A DNA stretch of 64,000 nt from Neopestalotiopsis rosae (lineage: Eukaryota > Ascomycota > Sordariomycetes > Amphisphaeriales > Sporocadaceae): NCBI GenBank assembly GCA_023078685.1, contig JALGAS010000005.1:434001-498000 (forward strand). Reading direction: 5' to 3'. A program made the translations under genes and the position numbers. The notes beneath the pieces are model-generated. The model saw nothing but the letters and a program-made list of their open reading frames with translations, made no database searches and was not told the origin of the DNA. Positions within the stretch are counted from its first letter, which is position 1. Every line of letters begins with the position of its first letter. Below, in pieces: positions 22,776 to 34,386 of this stretch.

Positions 22776-24095
22776 TCAGGCCAGAGGCTGAATCGGAGAA
22801 AGAGCAGCATCGTAGGTTGTTCCAAGTGCTCGCGCCAGGGCCGCGCAGGCATCGTGAACCAGTTGTTGGCCTACTTTGTGTATGCTGCAGTCCGTGGTAA
22901 GAGAGGATTCCCAATAGCTTGTTCGAAATCATTGTTGTGACATGCAAAGCAGGGGAAAAAGTAAGTGCTTACCCTGCGAGTACCAAAATACTATGAGTAG
23001 CGCCTTTGTATATCTCGACCCGAGTCGAAACACCGGCCTTTTTCAGACTCTCGCCAAAGTTCAAGGCTTCTGGCGCAAGAAGATCGCATTCCGAAACTGC
23101 AATAAAAGTCTGTGGGCTCCTGGCCAAGATTTCCGTTGGCGCGAAGCACGGTGATGCATCCCAATGCGTGGCCTCGGATGATGATGAGAAATACATATCG
23201 CGATACCAAGTCATGCGCGAAGGCGTGAGCCAGGGTGCATTGTCAGACTTGGCCCAGGCGGTTTCAACGGTCGCAGTATTGTCAATGACTGGGCAGAGCA
23301 TGATCTGGAAGATAGGCTTCGGCCATATCTCCATTTGCGAAATTTTAAGTGACAAGATCGCAGTTAAGCAGCCGCCGCTATTAGAATAAATGTTACTTAC
23401 TTCGTTGCGTCGATAATGGCGAACAACAATATCAACACCGATATAATGGAAAATATACGTACGCTGATAGACCCCCGATTGCCACTTTTGAGGTGTCAAT
23501 TCCCAGCGTTTTTGCGTTCTCAGGATCCACGATCCATTGGTATCCCGCGAGTACATCATCAGCAGCGGCCGGATAGACATGTTCGGGGGCATGCCTGTAG
23601 TTGACCGATATGACGACACTTTTCACAACTACATCATGTCCGTATCAGTTCCATTGACGATGAAGACTGTCCCTGTCCTCGGCACACCCATGGACGGTGG
23701 GCGATGGCAAAGTCTTGTCTGGGCAGGTAGATAGACTCACATTTGCAGACGTGGCTCAAGTAACCATTCTCGCTACTAAGCCCTCCCATCACCCAGCCGC
23801 CTCCATGGAACCAGATGAGTACCGGCCATCCACTCGCTGGTGCATCGCCCTTTGGTGTAAATACCCGAATTTGAAAGTCTCCGAGGTCCCTATCATGTAT
23901 AGAACCTACTTCCACCAGACGCTGACCACCAAGAGCTAATGGAGACGGTTTGCTCCGGCTATCTGGATCCCAAGCCTCTGCTTCTGATGGGACTACGTAC
24001 TGAAGATGCTTGTCGTGAAAGGCAGCATATTCAGGGTCCAAGAGAGGTCGAAGCGAAGGGTGAATCGGCTGGTACGAAGTCCGCAATTCGTTCAT
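22776..24095 (-). CDS. alpha/beta hydrolase, HSL-type esterase/lipase
   Basis: Exons on the complement: 24095-23741, 23628-23463, 23377-22973, 22884-22776; 344 residues. It hydrolyses a carboxyl ester of unknown identity. The oxyanion-hole motif FHGGGW is at residues 96-101; the nucleophile elbow GLSAG (Ser173) is formed across intron 2. YRHAPEHVYPAAADDV is the family signature, SECDLLAPE carries the likely acid, and ATHSIL the catalytic His. The last 35 residues (QQLVHDACAALARAL onward) come from a short exon and match the usual end of this family. No signal peptide, so probably cytosolic. It converges on BNA4 with 240 bases between stop codons. The HGGGW form and family signature fit an esterase better than a kynurenine formamidase. 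Confidence 0.88.
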
Positions 24096-26951
24096 CTTGA
24101 TATTGGATTATGTATCAAGAGAAACCACTGGAGTGTTAGTCTGTATCTAGCGTCGTCCTGAGTGAGCGAGATTTGTTACTGCCGGATGTTCTGTTGGCAA
24201 CGTATTCGAGAAATCAATTGGCGTTTCATCCAAATGATCTCAAGCGAGGGTGTTTTGGCGCCAGACAAGAGGAGTGCCATTTATATACACCAAATCCATA
24301 TACTCTTTGGTCCACGAAGGGCTTGATAAGGTCACTATCAGCTTACGTGCCGGCATTCTCTGGGAAGAGTGTTTGCCTGCCGCGACCGCCGAATTTACTA
24401 TCGGAGCTCCACTTGGGTACCGAAAGCAGCGCCGCCGGCTGGCAATGAATCAACATGATTGGCGGTATGGACGGTAAATTCGACCAACTCACAGTTTGCG
24501 AAATGAGAATATCAGGTGATGGATGCGGCAACCTGGGCTCGTGACATATTGACTTTTGGGTCAATAATATGTCAAGCTTTGCCATCGTTGTTGATGAATG
24601 CACGAAAATCGAAGGACTCAGAAGCCACAGGCACCAACCTCGTATCGAAACGTCGAGACATGGAGTGGCATCGAAGTGTCAATAATGTGCTGCATATGAC
24701 CTGAACCAGTAACAAGGGTGACACAGAGAGGAATCGCCTAGGCAATACATCCATAGTGAAACTTGATTGAGAAGCCAGTCAACTTGGTATATCGAATATG
24801 TGTGTTCTTCAATGTCATGAAATATGATTGATATCTGACAGCAACACATACAGACACAAAATGTAGTGAGCAATATGCAATATGGCAAGCCGGCGACTGC
24901 TGTCAATACCGTCCATGCCTGAAGGGACACGACAAGATCTATGATCAGTGTCGACAAGAGCCAATGAGGCGTCAGGGTGCACTTTGGATGTTTGTGCTCT
25001 TCACACGTCACCGCCCGCCATGGTGGGTGATATGACGTTGTTGTGGTTGATCGCTGCAGTATGGGCGTCTGAATCGACTATGTAATAGATTGGTCGTAAC
25101 TTGCCCAGGACACATTGGAACATGCATAGATACAGGTGGTGTTGCACTTGCTCTCCCTACATCCTATGCACATTTGTATTTCCTTAGATACCACTGCCGG
25201 TGGAGCTGGACTGCTACAACGCAATTCGTTGTCCTAGAGTCGGTAGCCAGGTGCGGCTCTGGAGCGGAAATGGGCCCTCGGAAACATGGGGATTTTGGGA
25301 ACGGACCATTGACGCCAGGACGGAGATTTGATCAGTCGCGTGCTTTTATGATCCTACGGTACAAGGCATGCAACGAAGCACTGTAACGCTGTGTATAACC
25401 CGAGTGCAATGTATCTATGGTGTCGGATTGTGACCGATACCTTTGTTTCCCTGCTGCGAACTCGCTCATTCAGTGAGGTTGCATCTTTGTGAGTGCTGGA
25501 GTATGTAGATGCACACTAGAGTCGTAGCATGTGGAATCCAGAATTGTTGAGTGGGTTTTATTCTGGGAAATGATAGAATTATCAAATCTAGCGAACAGTA
25601 GCCAGTCTAGGTCTAGTTGTGCTGCGGAGTGCGGCGGATCGTGGAAGTTTACTGAGGAATTCCACTAACATAATGCCCTGTCCTATGTACATACTACTCT
25701 GTACAGCTGGCTCCTGTGCAGATGCGCAAAAGCTGAAGAAGAAAAGGACTAGCTTGCCAGTCAATCCGTCTTACAAGAAAAGCAAAAGACAGCCGCTCAG
25801 CGAGATCCAGGACTTGAGGTAAATGTTCACAGGTAGCCAATCTGCCATGTACAGCAGACAGTAGCACGGCGGTTAGTGCCGATGATGGCTGGAGACGAAA
25901 CCCCGGATGAATCCGCCCATGATGAGGAATCTCTTTGGATTTGTGATTGAAAGAGTGTGCAGCGTGCTGGGATGTAGGTACACAGCACAGGTACTCGGCT
26001 TGCCTGGGGGGTTGAGCCTCGGGAACGGGAGTTTGAGCATAAGTACTATTATGGAGCCTCAACTGAATGATTCCAGCGAGCCAAGGTATCATCCAAGTTC
26101 CGACATCGTGTATGTTAACTACCTATTCAGTGCATTCCGCAGGCATACGAGGGAAAAATAAGAAGGGGAGGTGTAGATGAGCAATAAATAGCATCATTTC
26201 TACCGGATGATATTAAAAGCAACATAGGATAAATCATCATGTGTCGCACCATATATGTGTATTTACTCATGACACTGGCTTTCCGGGTTGGGAACCAAAT
26301 TCATCGTCATCAGAATGATCAATCACAGAAACACAGGGGAAAAAAAAAAGTGCTGCCCCTCCATTCTGGAAACACCATCGAGGCATTATCGTTTTAATCG
26401 TACGTGGGTAGGTATTTATCGGCTGGCTGAGTAATGCGGGGTGTCCGTCCCTAAATCGGCCCGCCGCCGCCTCGCTCCCATGCAAGATTTGGAATCTGCA
26501 GTATCTTGGGCGCGGGTCGGGGGTCTTTTTGGTGGTAAGTGGAATCAGATTTTCTCGAATCACGCACAGATCTGCTCTATCTGCCCGCCCTAAGGGTCAC
26601 CTAGCTGACATCGTACTTGGTAGTCTGCCCAGTACTGCATGTACCTACCTACGCTTTACACCGCGTTCACTGGCTGTGCTGTAGGTACTGAAAGTCAAAG
26701 CCCGAAACTCTGCCAAATTTATCACACTACCTACGCTACGTACTTACGGTACCCAGAACCCTACATCAATTCGATATCCACCCGCCAGGCTATCCCCATC
26801 TTTGTCATCCTTGACTCTTCCGAGAAGATTCCATCGCCGCCAGTTTCGCTGTCTCGTCTGTTGCTATAGATTATAGACTGTCTGTCTCCTGTCCTCCGGC
26901 CTTCTTCCCTCTTTTTCTTCCTTTCTGGATCCTATTCTTACAACCGCCAAA
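24096..26951. other. 2.9 kb gene-free stretch
   Basis: Only scattered short frames; none has a domain or a set of joinable exons. The right 300 bases are pyrimidine-rich and belong to the 5' region of the thioredoxin reductase gene. Confidence 0.5.
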
Positions 26952-27083
26952 CTGTTTTCCTCAGCCTTTAGACGAACTCTTCGCGCAGGCGCATCTGGTG
27001 TATCCATTGCCGCCTTGTCTACTGCCGGACTTCAACTCAAACCCGCACCGTCTGCCCAGATTCCCAAGATACCAACAAGAAAT
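26952..27083 (+). other. in-frame N-terminal extension of TRR1, presequence-like
   Basis: 44 codons in frame with TRR1, beginning at a CTG with A at -3 and starting [16 protein letters not shown]. It has Arg, Ser, Ala and aromatic residues and no acidic residue, as mitochondrial presequences do. Alternatively TTTTCCTCAG (ending 26963), which follows a pyrimidine-rich stretch, is a 3' splice site and the true ATG lies in an upstream exon. Not proven translated. Confidence 0.4.
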
Positions 27084-28278
27084 ATGCACAGCAAGGTCGT
27101 CATCATCGGCTCTGGGCCTGCCGCCCACACGGCCGCCGTCTACCTGGCCCGTGCCGAGCTCAAGCCTGTCCTGTACGAGGGTTTCATGGCCAACGGCATT
27201 GCTGCTGGTGGTCAGCTCACCACCACCACCGACATTGAGAACTTTCCCGGTTTCCCCAAGGGTATCATGGGTGGAGAACTCATGGTGAGTTGTTACCTCT
27301 CCTCCTTTCTGGCTTGCCCCGAACCAATTGGCCGCTCTGTGCCGGTAGAGGCGGCGGTGGCGATACCAATGATCATTTTTTGCTAACTCGGTATTCCCAT
27401 TCAACAGGAGGCTATGAAGGCCCAGTCCGAGCGATTCGGCACCCAGATCATCTCAGAGACCGTCGCCAAGCTCGACGTCTCCTCGCGGCCCTTCAAGTAC
27501 GAGACCGAGTGGGCACCCGGCACCGTCCACACTGCCGACGCCATCATCCTCGCCACTGGCGCTTCCGCGAAGAGACTGGGACTCCCCGGTGAGGACAAGT
27601 ACTGGCAGAACGGTATCAGTGCCTGCGCCGTCTGTGACGGAGCTGTGCCCATCTTCCGCAACAAGCCACTGGTCGTCATTGGTGGTGGAGACAGTGCCGC
27701 CGAGGAGGCCACTTTCCTGACCAAGTACGGTAGCCACGTTACCGTCCTGGTGCGCAAGGACCAGCTGAGAGCCAGCAGCATCATGGCCCAGCGACTTTTG
27801 GAGCACCCCAAGGTTACTGTTCTCTTCAACACTCAGGGTGTCGAGGTCAAGGGTGACGACAAGGGCTTGATGAGCCACCTGGTGATCAAGAACAACAAGA
27901 CGGGCGAGGAGTCGACGCTCGAGGCCAACGGTCTCTTCTACGCCATTGGCCACGACCCCGCCACCTCTCTGGTCAAGGGCCAGCTCGAGACCGACGCCGA
28001 GGGATACGTCGTGACCAAGCCCGGCACACCATGCACCAGCGTTGAGGGTGTCTTTGCTGCTGGTGACGTCCAGGACAAGCGATACAGACAGGCCATCACC
28101 AGTGCAGGTAAGTTTGCCACCATTATTTTCCGAATTATTTCATTCTTGGCCACAAGAAGAGTTGCTGACTTGATGCTGTTACTTAGGATCGGGATGTATG
28201 GCTGCGCTGGATGCCGAGAAGTTCTTGGCCGAGATGGAGGTTGACGGCCGCGAGGGTGCTGCCAAGGGCAGCTTGTAA
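27084..28278 (+). CDS. TRR1: thioredoxin reductase (low-Mr, NADPH-dependent)
   Basis: Exons 27084-27284, 27408-28107, 28187-28278; 330 residues from the first ATG. It reduces thioredoxin with NADPH via FAD and a redox disulfide. Visible are the FAD motif [31 protein letters not shown], the active-site CAVC (Cys140, Cys143), the NADPH motif [13 protein letters not shown] with VRKDQLRAS, and the C-terminal FAD motif [16 protein letters not shown]. The length matches cytosolic fungal enzymes. The same frame stays open for 69 codons upstream (back to 26877) without an ATG, and its last 44 codons (from 26952) read like a mitochondrial presequence rich in Arg, Ser and Ala. A second isoform through a near-cognate start or an upstream exon is therefore possible; see findings. 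Confidence 0.95.
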
Positions 28279-29556
28279 GCATTGAAGTTTCTACTAAGCG
28301 TATTGCATGGCCATAAACCGAGGGGGAAGGCTTAATCGTCGGTATTGACTGATGATTGCCAAAGAGCGACATAGATCTGCTTTTGCATAGACCACATATA
28401 CCAAATACCAAATCAGTGAAACTAGCACTTGATCTTGTCTATTTATACCTGACGACACCGACTGGTGCTGATGAATAAGCGGCCAAACTAGGTTGACATG
28501 GCAGATTGACCTTTTCATGATGATATATAACTCACTACGACGAATATTTACTAGAGAATATGCGTCGTCCGTGGTGCCCACGAATGGATATATATATATT
28601 GAATGTATGCGTCCCGCAGTGGACCACTCGGCAACGACAAAAGCGCGTCTGTTTCACTCTTTCTCACTCTTTCTCACCATCGATCGTAATATACGTAAAT
28701 ATTTCAGGTACTGACTAACTGCCGCGGTGTGCTAAGAGACTAAAGTACGACTTGCCTGTAACCTGGATCAAGGACACTTCCAATTATAGTAAGATCAACG
28801 ACAAGCGTGAACAAAACCTTGGATAGGTACATCAATGCGAATGGATAATTCGACGGTAGTTTTCATACAAGGGACTCATCGTCTATGGCCAAAGCGAATT
28901 GCTGCAAACGGGCCGCGGCAATTTCAATGTTCATCATATGCGGATCAACGAGACTGTACATAGTACTGCATGTTTTCCCTGATTTGTGCTGATCAGCGAA
29001 TGGTCTGCCAGCAAGCATGTTTCAAATTGCTTTTTATTCTGCAAGTGTATGACTATGGTACAAACGCCAAGGGAACCGCCCACGCTCATCATGGACTTTT
29101 TTCTTTCCTTTGCTTCATAATCCATGTGTAGAATAGTATCTTTGAGTAGACTTTGGGATTTGCACCGCTGCGCAATGTGAGTTTATATCAACGCTTGGCT
29201 GTTTCCGGTATCGCCAAAACCTCAAAAGATGGGCAGGGTTGTGCTTGTCTTGCTGGCGGGTGCTTGCCGCGATAACCCCTCACTTTTGCGCGATAGACTG
29301 AGAAGGAGGGATCGGGCATTTGGAGAGGTTCCACTTGCTTGCTGTTTGACTGTGTACCTAGGTAAACAGACAGGCGATTGCTGCTTGGTTTAAATATCCA
29401 TACTTTCCTAGACCTTGCGAGACTTTCATCGTCTTGATTTTCTTCCACTGACAACTAACTCGTGAAAACCACCAACTGTCTGCTTTTTCAATAAGAGGAC
29501 TCGTGACCATTGACACTGAATTAATTCTCCATATTCAATTCCACCAATCTCTCAAC
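28279..29556. other. intergenic, no supported gene
   Basis: 3' flank of TRR1 and 5' flank of the small Ser/Asn-rich gene. No frame of note. Confidence 0.5.
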
Positions 29557-29969
29557 ATGCCCAGCAGCAGCAGCAACAACAGCAACGGTGGTTACTCCTA
29601 CACGTCCTCGGGCACAAACAACCAGGTCAGTATCGATTGCCCTAGTACCGTCAAGCTTTGACTGCTTTTCTGTAATGATAGCAGCGTCCATTCACTCTAG
29701 ACCACGACTAACTCGGTCAGTAGGGTAATCACTATTGCTCTCGTGACTATGGTGACAGCGCCTCGAACTCAAACTCCTACCATTACTCCAACTCGTGAGT
29801 AACGTTGAATTCTCTAACGAGAGGTACGGGGCTGATCAGTTCATCTAGCGATGGCTCGTACTACTACTCAAACCCCAACGGCAGCACCTATTACAATGAT
29901 GGTCAGGGCGGTTCGACCTATACCTCATCCAGCGGACAGAGCTCATCTCAAGGCTACGGCAAGAAGTAG
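29557..29969 (+). CDS. 86-residue Ser/Asn/Gly/Tyr-rich low-complexity protein
   Basis: Three exons: 29557-29625, 29724-29794, 29849-29969, giving 86 residues. Intron 1 has the branch site GACTAACT and ends TAG; intron 2 has GTGAGT and ends TAG. The protein is built almost wholly of Ser, Asn, Gly, Tyr and Thr: it opens MPSSSSNNSNGGYSYTS, has one Cys in NHYCSRDYG, continues SNSNSYHYSNSDGSYYY, SNPNGSTYYN, and ends GYGKK. It has no signal peptide or membrane segment. The sharp composition bias continues unbroken across both junctions, which supports the model. Function unknown; such composition is typical of disordered or prion-like domains. I believe similar small proteins exist in other Pezizomycotina, from memory only. 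Confidence 0.75.
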
Positions 29970-30709
29970 AGAACAGTAGGGAGTGACGTGATTGGCCTTT
30001 CAATTATCTACAAGGTTACGTGTGCCATGCCTGGAATGGGAAATTGGGTATGAGCCTTCTCGAGAATTACGGCGGCAACTATCATTGGTTCGGGTCCTTG
30101 CAGATGGCGCCGGCAAATGAAATAGTCTTGGTAGGCTGTGATGAATGAATGAGCATGAATGAATATGACCTTTTCACACGACCAACATTCACTTCGTGAA
30201 AGTAGTCGCTGGCGGCAGCATCACTGGAACCAGCACGCATGTTCCAGAGAAGCACTTACATGGACGAGCAAACTTTCCTCTGGGCATTTACACAAATGTT
30301 CCGACAATTGCAGCTCGTCGATTCTCACAGGGGTTCTACTCATGGGTAGAATTTCGCCTAAGCTTCGCCAGGAAACATGAGTTGAACGTAGGCCCTTCTT
30401 ATGATGACCCTCTACATAGAATCAGGTGGGCATTCGACATTCGCTGGAACAGAGACGGCTACTTTTTGTGCAAATATACCATCCTACAATTCATTTGACC
30501 ATGATGCTCGGTGGTGGGCGAAGCTTGCCAGGTTGTCTACCTAGCACAGAGAGAGAGAGCGCCAAATGCCAGACACTCCGCAGGATCCAGCTCGAAACTC
30601 CAATGGCTACAGTGTAGCATTGATGGTGCATACGCCCCCTGTGCACCATGACAGCTCAAGCCGCTATGAACCGTACTCAATCATCCCGTTGCTGCATATC
30701 CTGCAATAG
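29970..30709. other. intergenic, no supported gene
   Basis: A 100-codon plus-strand frame (30196-30498) has no recognisable feature and is not called. Confidence 0.45.
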
Positions 30710-31152
30710 TCATGCTTGCTTCGCCGTGGCTTCCTTGATGGCCAGGCGAAAGTGTGCCCACTGCGAGTTTCCAAGTTAGTGATTGCCCCTTATGGTACTG
30801 GACAAAACTTTGAACTCACGCTGCTTGCACCGCCAACAAAACACATGAGCATCCACTGCCACCACAGGTCGGTCAGGAAGCCCACATTGTGTCTCTTGAG
30901 TCTAATGACCGAGAAGAAGGCACACTCGATGCTGTGGATGCCCCAGAGCACGTAAAACAGTCCATTCTGGATACGGGCGGCATTGGCAATGGCATTCGGC
31001 CTGCCGGCGAGCAGGTAGTCGTAGATGGGCGAGCCCATCTGGATCACCTCCCGCCGGGCGGAGAGGAGCATTACGACGCCTGTGATACCCAGGGCAACCA
31101 GCCGAGAGCGCGGCAGTTTGGGAAATGTCCGGACCTCGACCGGCGTGCTCAT
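30710..31152 (-). CDS. small multi-pass membrane protein, TMEM254/DUF4499-like
   Basis: Two exons on the complement, 31152-30820 and 30760-30710, intron 59 nt with branch site CACTAACTT; 127 residues. Hydrophobic segments lie at about 18-34, 63-82 and 95-113. The segment LWGIHSIECAFFSVIRLKRH resembles the conserved WxxHxxES pattern of TMEM254-type proteins, with a short basic loop and a further helix before the tail. The tail (WAHFRLAIKEATAKQA) comes from exon 2. Family assignment is by eye and moderate. Function of the family is not known to me; location is some intracellular membrane. It is divergent from the ACC deaminase gene 1.3 kb away. Confidence 0.75.
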
Positions 31153-32481
31153 TGTTGCGAATAAGGGGGTATCTTGGGGGGAAAAGAAATAGGTACGAAT
31201 CTATCCTTTTGCGCCGTCTACAGCCGTCTGTTGCCGTCTGCCGATAATTTATCGAATCTGATTGCCTTTTGATTCTGGTTATCCCCGAATCAAATGTAGA
31301 TATGGTCGTGTTTTTATCTCATTGAGTAGAATGGATGAAGAAGAGCGTGTAAGCACGCGCCGGTACACACGAGGTTACCTTTTTAAGGTGGTCCAGCACT
31401 ACTCCCCTGCCAAAGGAGGGGCACGACCTCCGGAGGTCCTCGGCGCAGTCAGGTTTAGCTATATGTGCCATTCGTCCGTACTCTTCCTTTCATTCTGTTC
31501 AACGTCGATTTCTGTGAAGCTCATGATTGTTTACTTGTGCATGAGTATATCCAGAACGACACCTGGGAGCCATGCTCTTATGGCAGGATAAGGGTGAGAC
31601 GCCAAGAGAGTCTCTGCAGGTGCTTTTTAGTGGCAACGGGCATTCTTCTAGCTCCGTCATATCCGGACTAACCCATAACCCAAGACACGTCAAGTCTCAA
31701 TTGGGCTGGGTAAGGTGTTATCTCCATAAATCCACAATGAACGGATAGACTGACTCGAACTGCGTTTTAGATTCACCCATCATGTCGTCGTCTTGTCTCT
31801 ATTCGACTCACGAATGATTCAACAAGAGCGTTGGCCATGAAAAAAAAAAAAAAGGCAACGGACTTTGGTTCTCTCCCACAGAGACAAGCGACGAAAAGAG
31901 CATCGTCTAAACATGTCTTTATACAAGTTATCGAAGGAAAGCAAGACGTTACATGGGCTTGCAAGTAGCCGGCGGCTAGAGAAGACTTATCTATTGCCCG
32001 ACTTCAGTGGCCGCAATCAGCTATATACAGGGCAAAACGTTCACCTGAACCGACTGTCCCTAACCAGTTTACTCGTGCCATCCGATGCCGTTTTTGGCTC
32101 TGGAGAATCAGCACTTGTTTGAGCCTTATCAGGTATGTCCAACCGCTCATTTGCTGCAGAGCGACAGACTGCAATTAGCATACCCAATTACGTTGTGTTA
32201 TCGACGTTTTGGTCCAGTATTGGCACAATCCTTAGTTCAGACAGCGGATCCGATGGCACCCCCGAACTCGGGCGGCACATCGGCTCCGCTTTGCGTCTAT
32301 CAACCCACGCTTTGGGGAGGGTATACTCGGCATCTCGACAAATGATCAACATGTAAGTTTTCATTCGTCATCTTCTGCTGTCTCTAAATATCTTCTAATT
32401 CCCCTTCCAGTTCTTCGAAATATCCCGTCTCATCTCATAACCTCCCAATACACCATTGATACCCCTTTGACTTTATTCAAA
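31153..32481. other. intergenic between divergent TMEM254-like and ACC deaminase genes
   Basis: No gene supported. A run of 14 A lies at 31840-31853. The last 150 bases are pyrimidine-rich leader of the deaminase gene. Confidence 0.5.
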
Positions 32482-33601
32482 ATGACCGACGTTCAGTTGC
32501 CAGAGCCCTTTGCAAGCATCCCGAGGGAATCCTTCCTCTTCGGACCATCGCCGATCCAGCACTTGCCCCGAATATCCGAGGCTCTTGGAGGAAAGGTGCA
32601 GGTCTACGCAAAGCGTGAGGATTGCAACTCGGGTCTGGCCTATGGAGGAAACAAGACTAGAAAGCTAGAGTAAGATACAATCACATTCTTGTTATGGGGC
32701 AACTCATCATTGCCAACTTTTATATTAACTCGCTCGTCTCAGGTACCTGGCCTCTGAGGCTCTGGCCCAGGGATGTGATACTCTGGTCAGCATTGGAGGT
32801 GTTCAGTCCAACCACACCCGCCAAGTGGCTGCCGTAGCCACCAAGCTGGGACTCAAGAGCGCACTGGTTCAAGAGCACTGGGTTGAGTGGGAGGACCCGG
32901 GATACACCAAGGTCGGCAACATTCAGCTGTCGCGCGTCATGGGCGCCGACTCTCGCCTCGACCCTTCGACTTTTGGCATTGAGCACAAGGATACGCTCAA
33001 GAACCTGAAGCAGGAGTTGGTCGACGCCGGCCGCAAGCCGTACTACATCCCCGCCGGTGCCTCGGATCATCCGCTGGGTGGTCTGGGCTTTGCCAGGTGG
33101 GCATTCGAGGTCGAGCAGCAGGAGAAGGCCCAGGGTGTCTTCTTTGACACTATTATCGTCTGCGCCGTTACCGGTTCGACCATGGCCGGTATGGTGGCTG
33201 GTTTCAAGCTGGTCGAGAAGCTCGGCGGACGCAAGCGCAAGGTAATTGGCATTGACGCCTCGGCCAAGGTGCAACAGACCTTTGACCAGGTGCTGCGCAT
33301 TGCCAAGTTCACTGGTGCAAAGATTGGCCTCAGCGAGGACGACATTACTGAAAAGGACATTATCCTCGATGACAGGTATCATGCTGGTATCTATGGTATT
33401 CCCGACGAACAGACCATCGAGGCCATCAAGTTTGGCGCACAGACCGAGGCTTTTATCACAGACCCCGTTTACGAGGGAAAGAGTTTGGCCGGTATGATGG
33501 ATCTCATTAAGAAGGAAGAAATTCCCGCAGGAAGCAATGTGCTATACGCTCACCTTGGAGGACAACTCGCCCTCAATGCCTACTCTACTATTCAGTCATA
33601 G
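32482..33601 (+). CDS. acdS: 1-aminocyclopropane-1-carboxylate (ACC) deaminase
   Basis: Exons 32482-32669 and 32743-33601; 348 residues. This PLP enzyme opens ACC, the plant ethylene precursor, to 2-oxobutanoate and ammonia in the cytosol. The PLP lysine is Lys58 in [23 protein letters not shown] carries the conserved Ser85. The residues that distinguish true ACC deaminases from the related D-cysteine desulfhydrases are present: Tyr306-Glu307 in DPVYEGKS and Leu334 in YAHLGGQ (bacterial Y294, E295, L322). The length equals the bacterial and Trichoderma enzymes. Start chosen for the context TCAAAATGACC. It stands alone with one phase-2 intron, so any horizontal origin would be old. Confidence 0.93.
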
Positions 33602-34050
33602 AACCAGGAGATGTCGAATGAAAACCAATGAATAAACCGACTTAATAATACTTGTTTTGTAGCTGAGTTTTGGCTATTCTTATTGATGTACAAGCTATGA
33701 TAAAGCGATATAGGCTCCTATGAGGTGGACTCTCGATTCTACTTAGCTGCAAGTGGTCCAGGCATGTCCTTCTATAAAAGATTTTGGCAGCCGTGTGCTT
33801 GAATCAATGGTTTGAAATATTGCACTTCCTCTCGCAATTGTATATTTCACGTTGTCCATTGATTACCCAAGTTGAGACAGGTGCACTATTAGGGCAGTGC
33901 CAGTCTCATTGACTTTATCGCATTCATCACCCTGTTCTCGGTTAGCAACATTCGACGACTAATGATCCTTGCTTGACTGTACTAACATTTCTTTCAACGG
34001 TATAGATCACGCTCCTAGGAATTTCTTCTGACCCGAGCACTGCCTCCAGC
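33602..34050. other. short convergent intergenic region
   Basis: 3' flanks of the ACC deaminase gene and the small membrane-protein gene. Nothing else seen. Confidence 0.5.
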
Positions 34051-34386
34051 TTACCAATTTCGTCTTCTTCCACACCAACAGATCAAGAATACGAATATTA
34101 GGCACAAAGCCGACCCGCCAATGATTGCTCCCCATGCTGCGCCGTCCAGTCTAGTTCCTGCACCGCCATCAATATCGGGCTCGGGTCCAGTCGTGGCATT
34201 GGCGTCATCTTCCATGCGTTTCAGGAGACTGGCATGTAGGAGTTCCAGTATGGGCTTTGTGGTTGTGGTGATTGTAGGCCGTCTTTGGATCATGATATCC
34301 GAGTAGTCGATAAGTGCAACCGGAGCGGCTGCGAGGAACTGAACTGGGATCACGAGGAGGAGAGTGTACACGAAGGAGGAAAACAT
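34051..34386 (-). CDS. small protein with signal peptide and C-terminal membrane helix
   Basis: Single exon, 111 residues. Residues 1-20 (MFSSFVYTLLLVIPVQFLAA) form a signal peptide. A lumenal or outer stretch of about 65 residues follows, with TITTTTKP and NATT (one possible N-glycan site). A Gly/Ala/Leu-rich helix (WGAIIGGSALCLIFVFLICW) runs to residue 105, then the basic tail GRRRNW. This is type I single-pass topology, at the plasma membrane or secretory pathway. No family recognised. Confidence 0.6.
   Translation of the reverse strand: MFSSFVYTLLLVIPVQFLAAAPVALIDYSDIMIQRRPTITTTTKPILELLHASLLKRMEDDANATTGPEPDIDGGAGTRLDGAAWGAIIGGSALCLIFVFLICWCGRRRNW

Noticed and set aside
24096..26951. Decayed transposon
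   Set aside because: Saw no terminal repeats, target duplications or transposase/reverse transcriptase remnants by eye.
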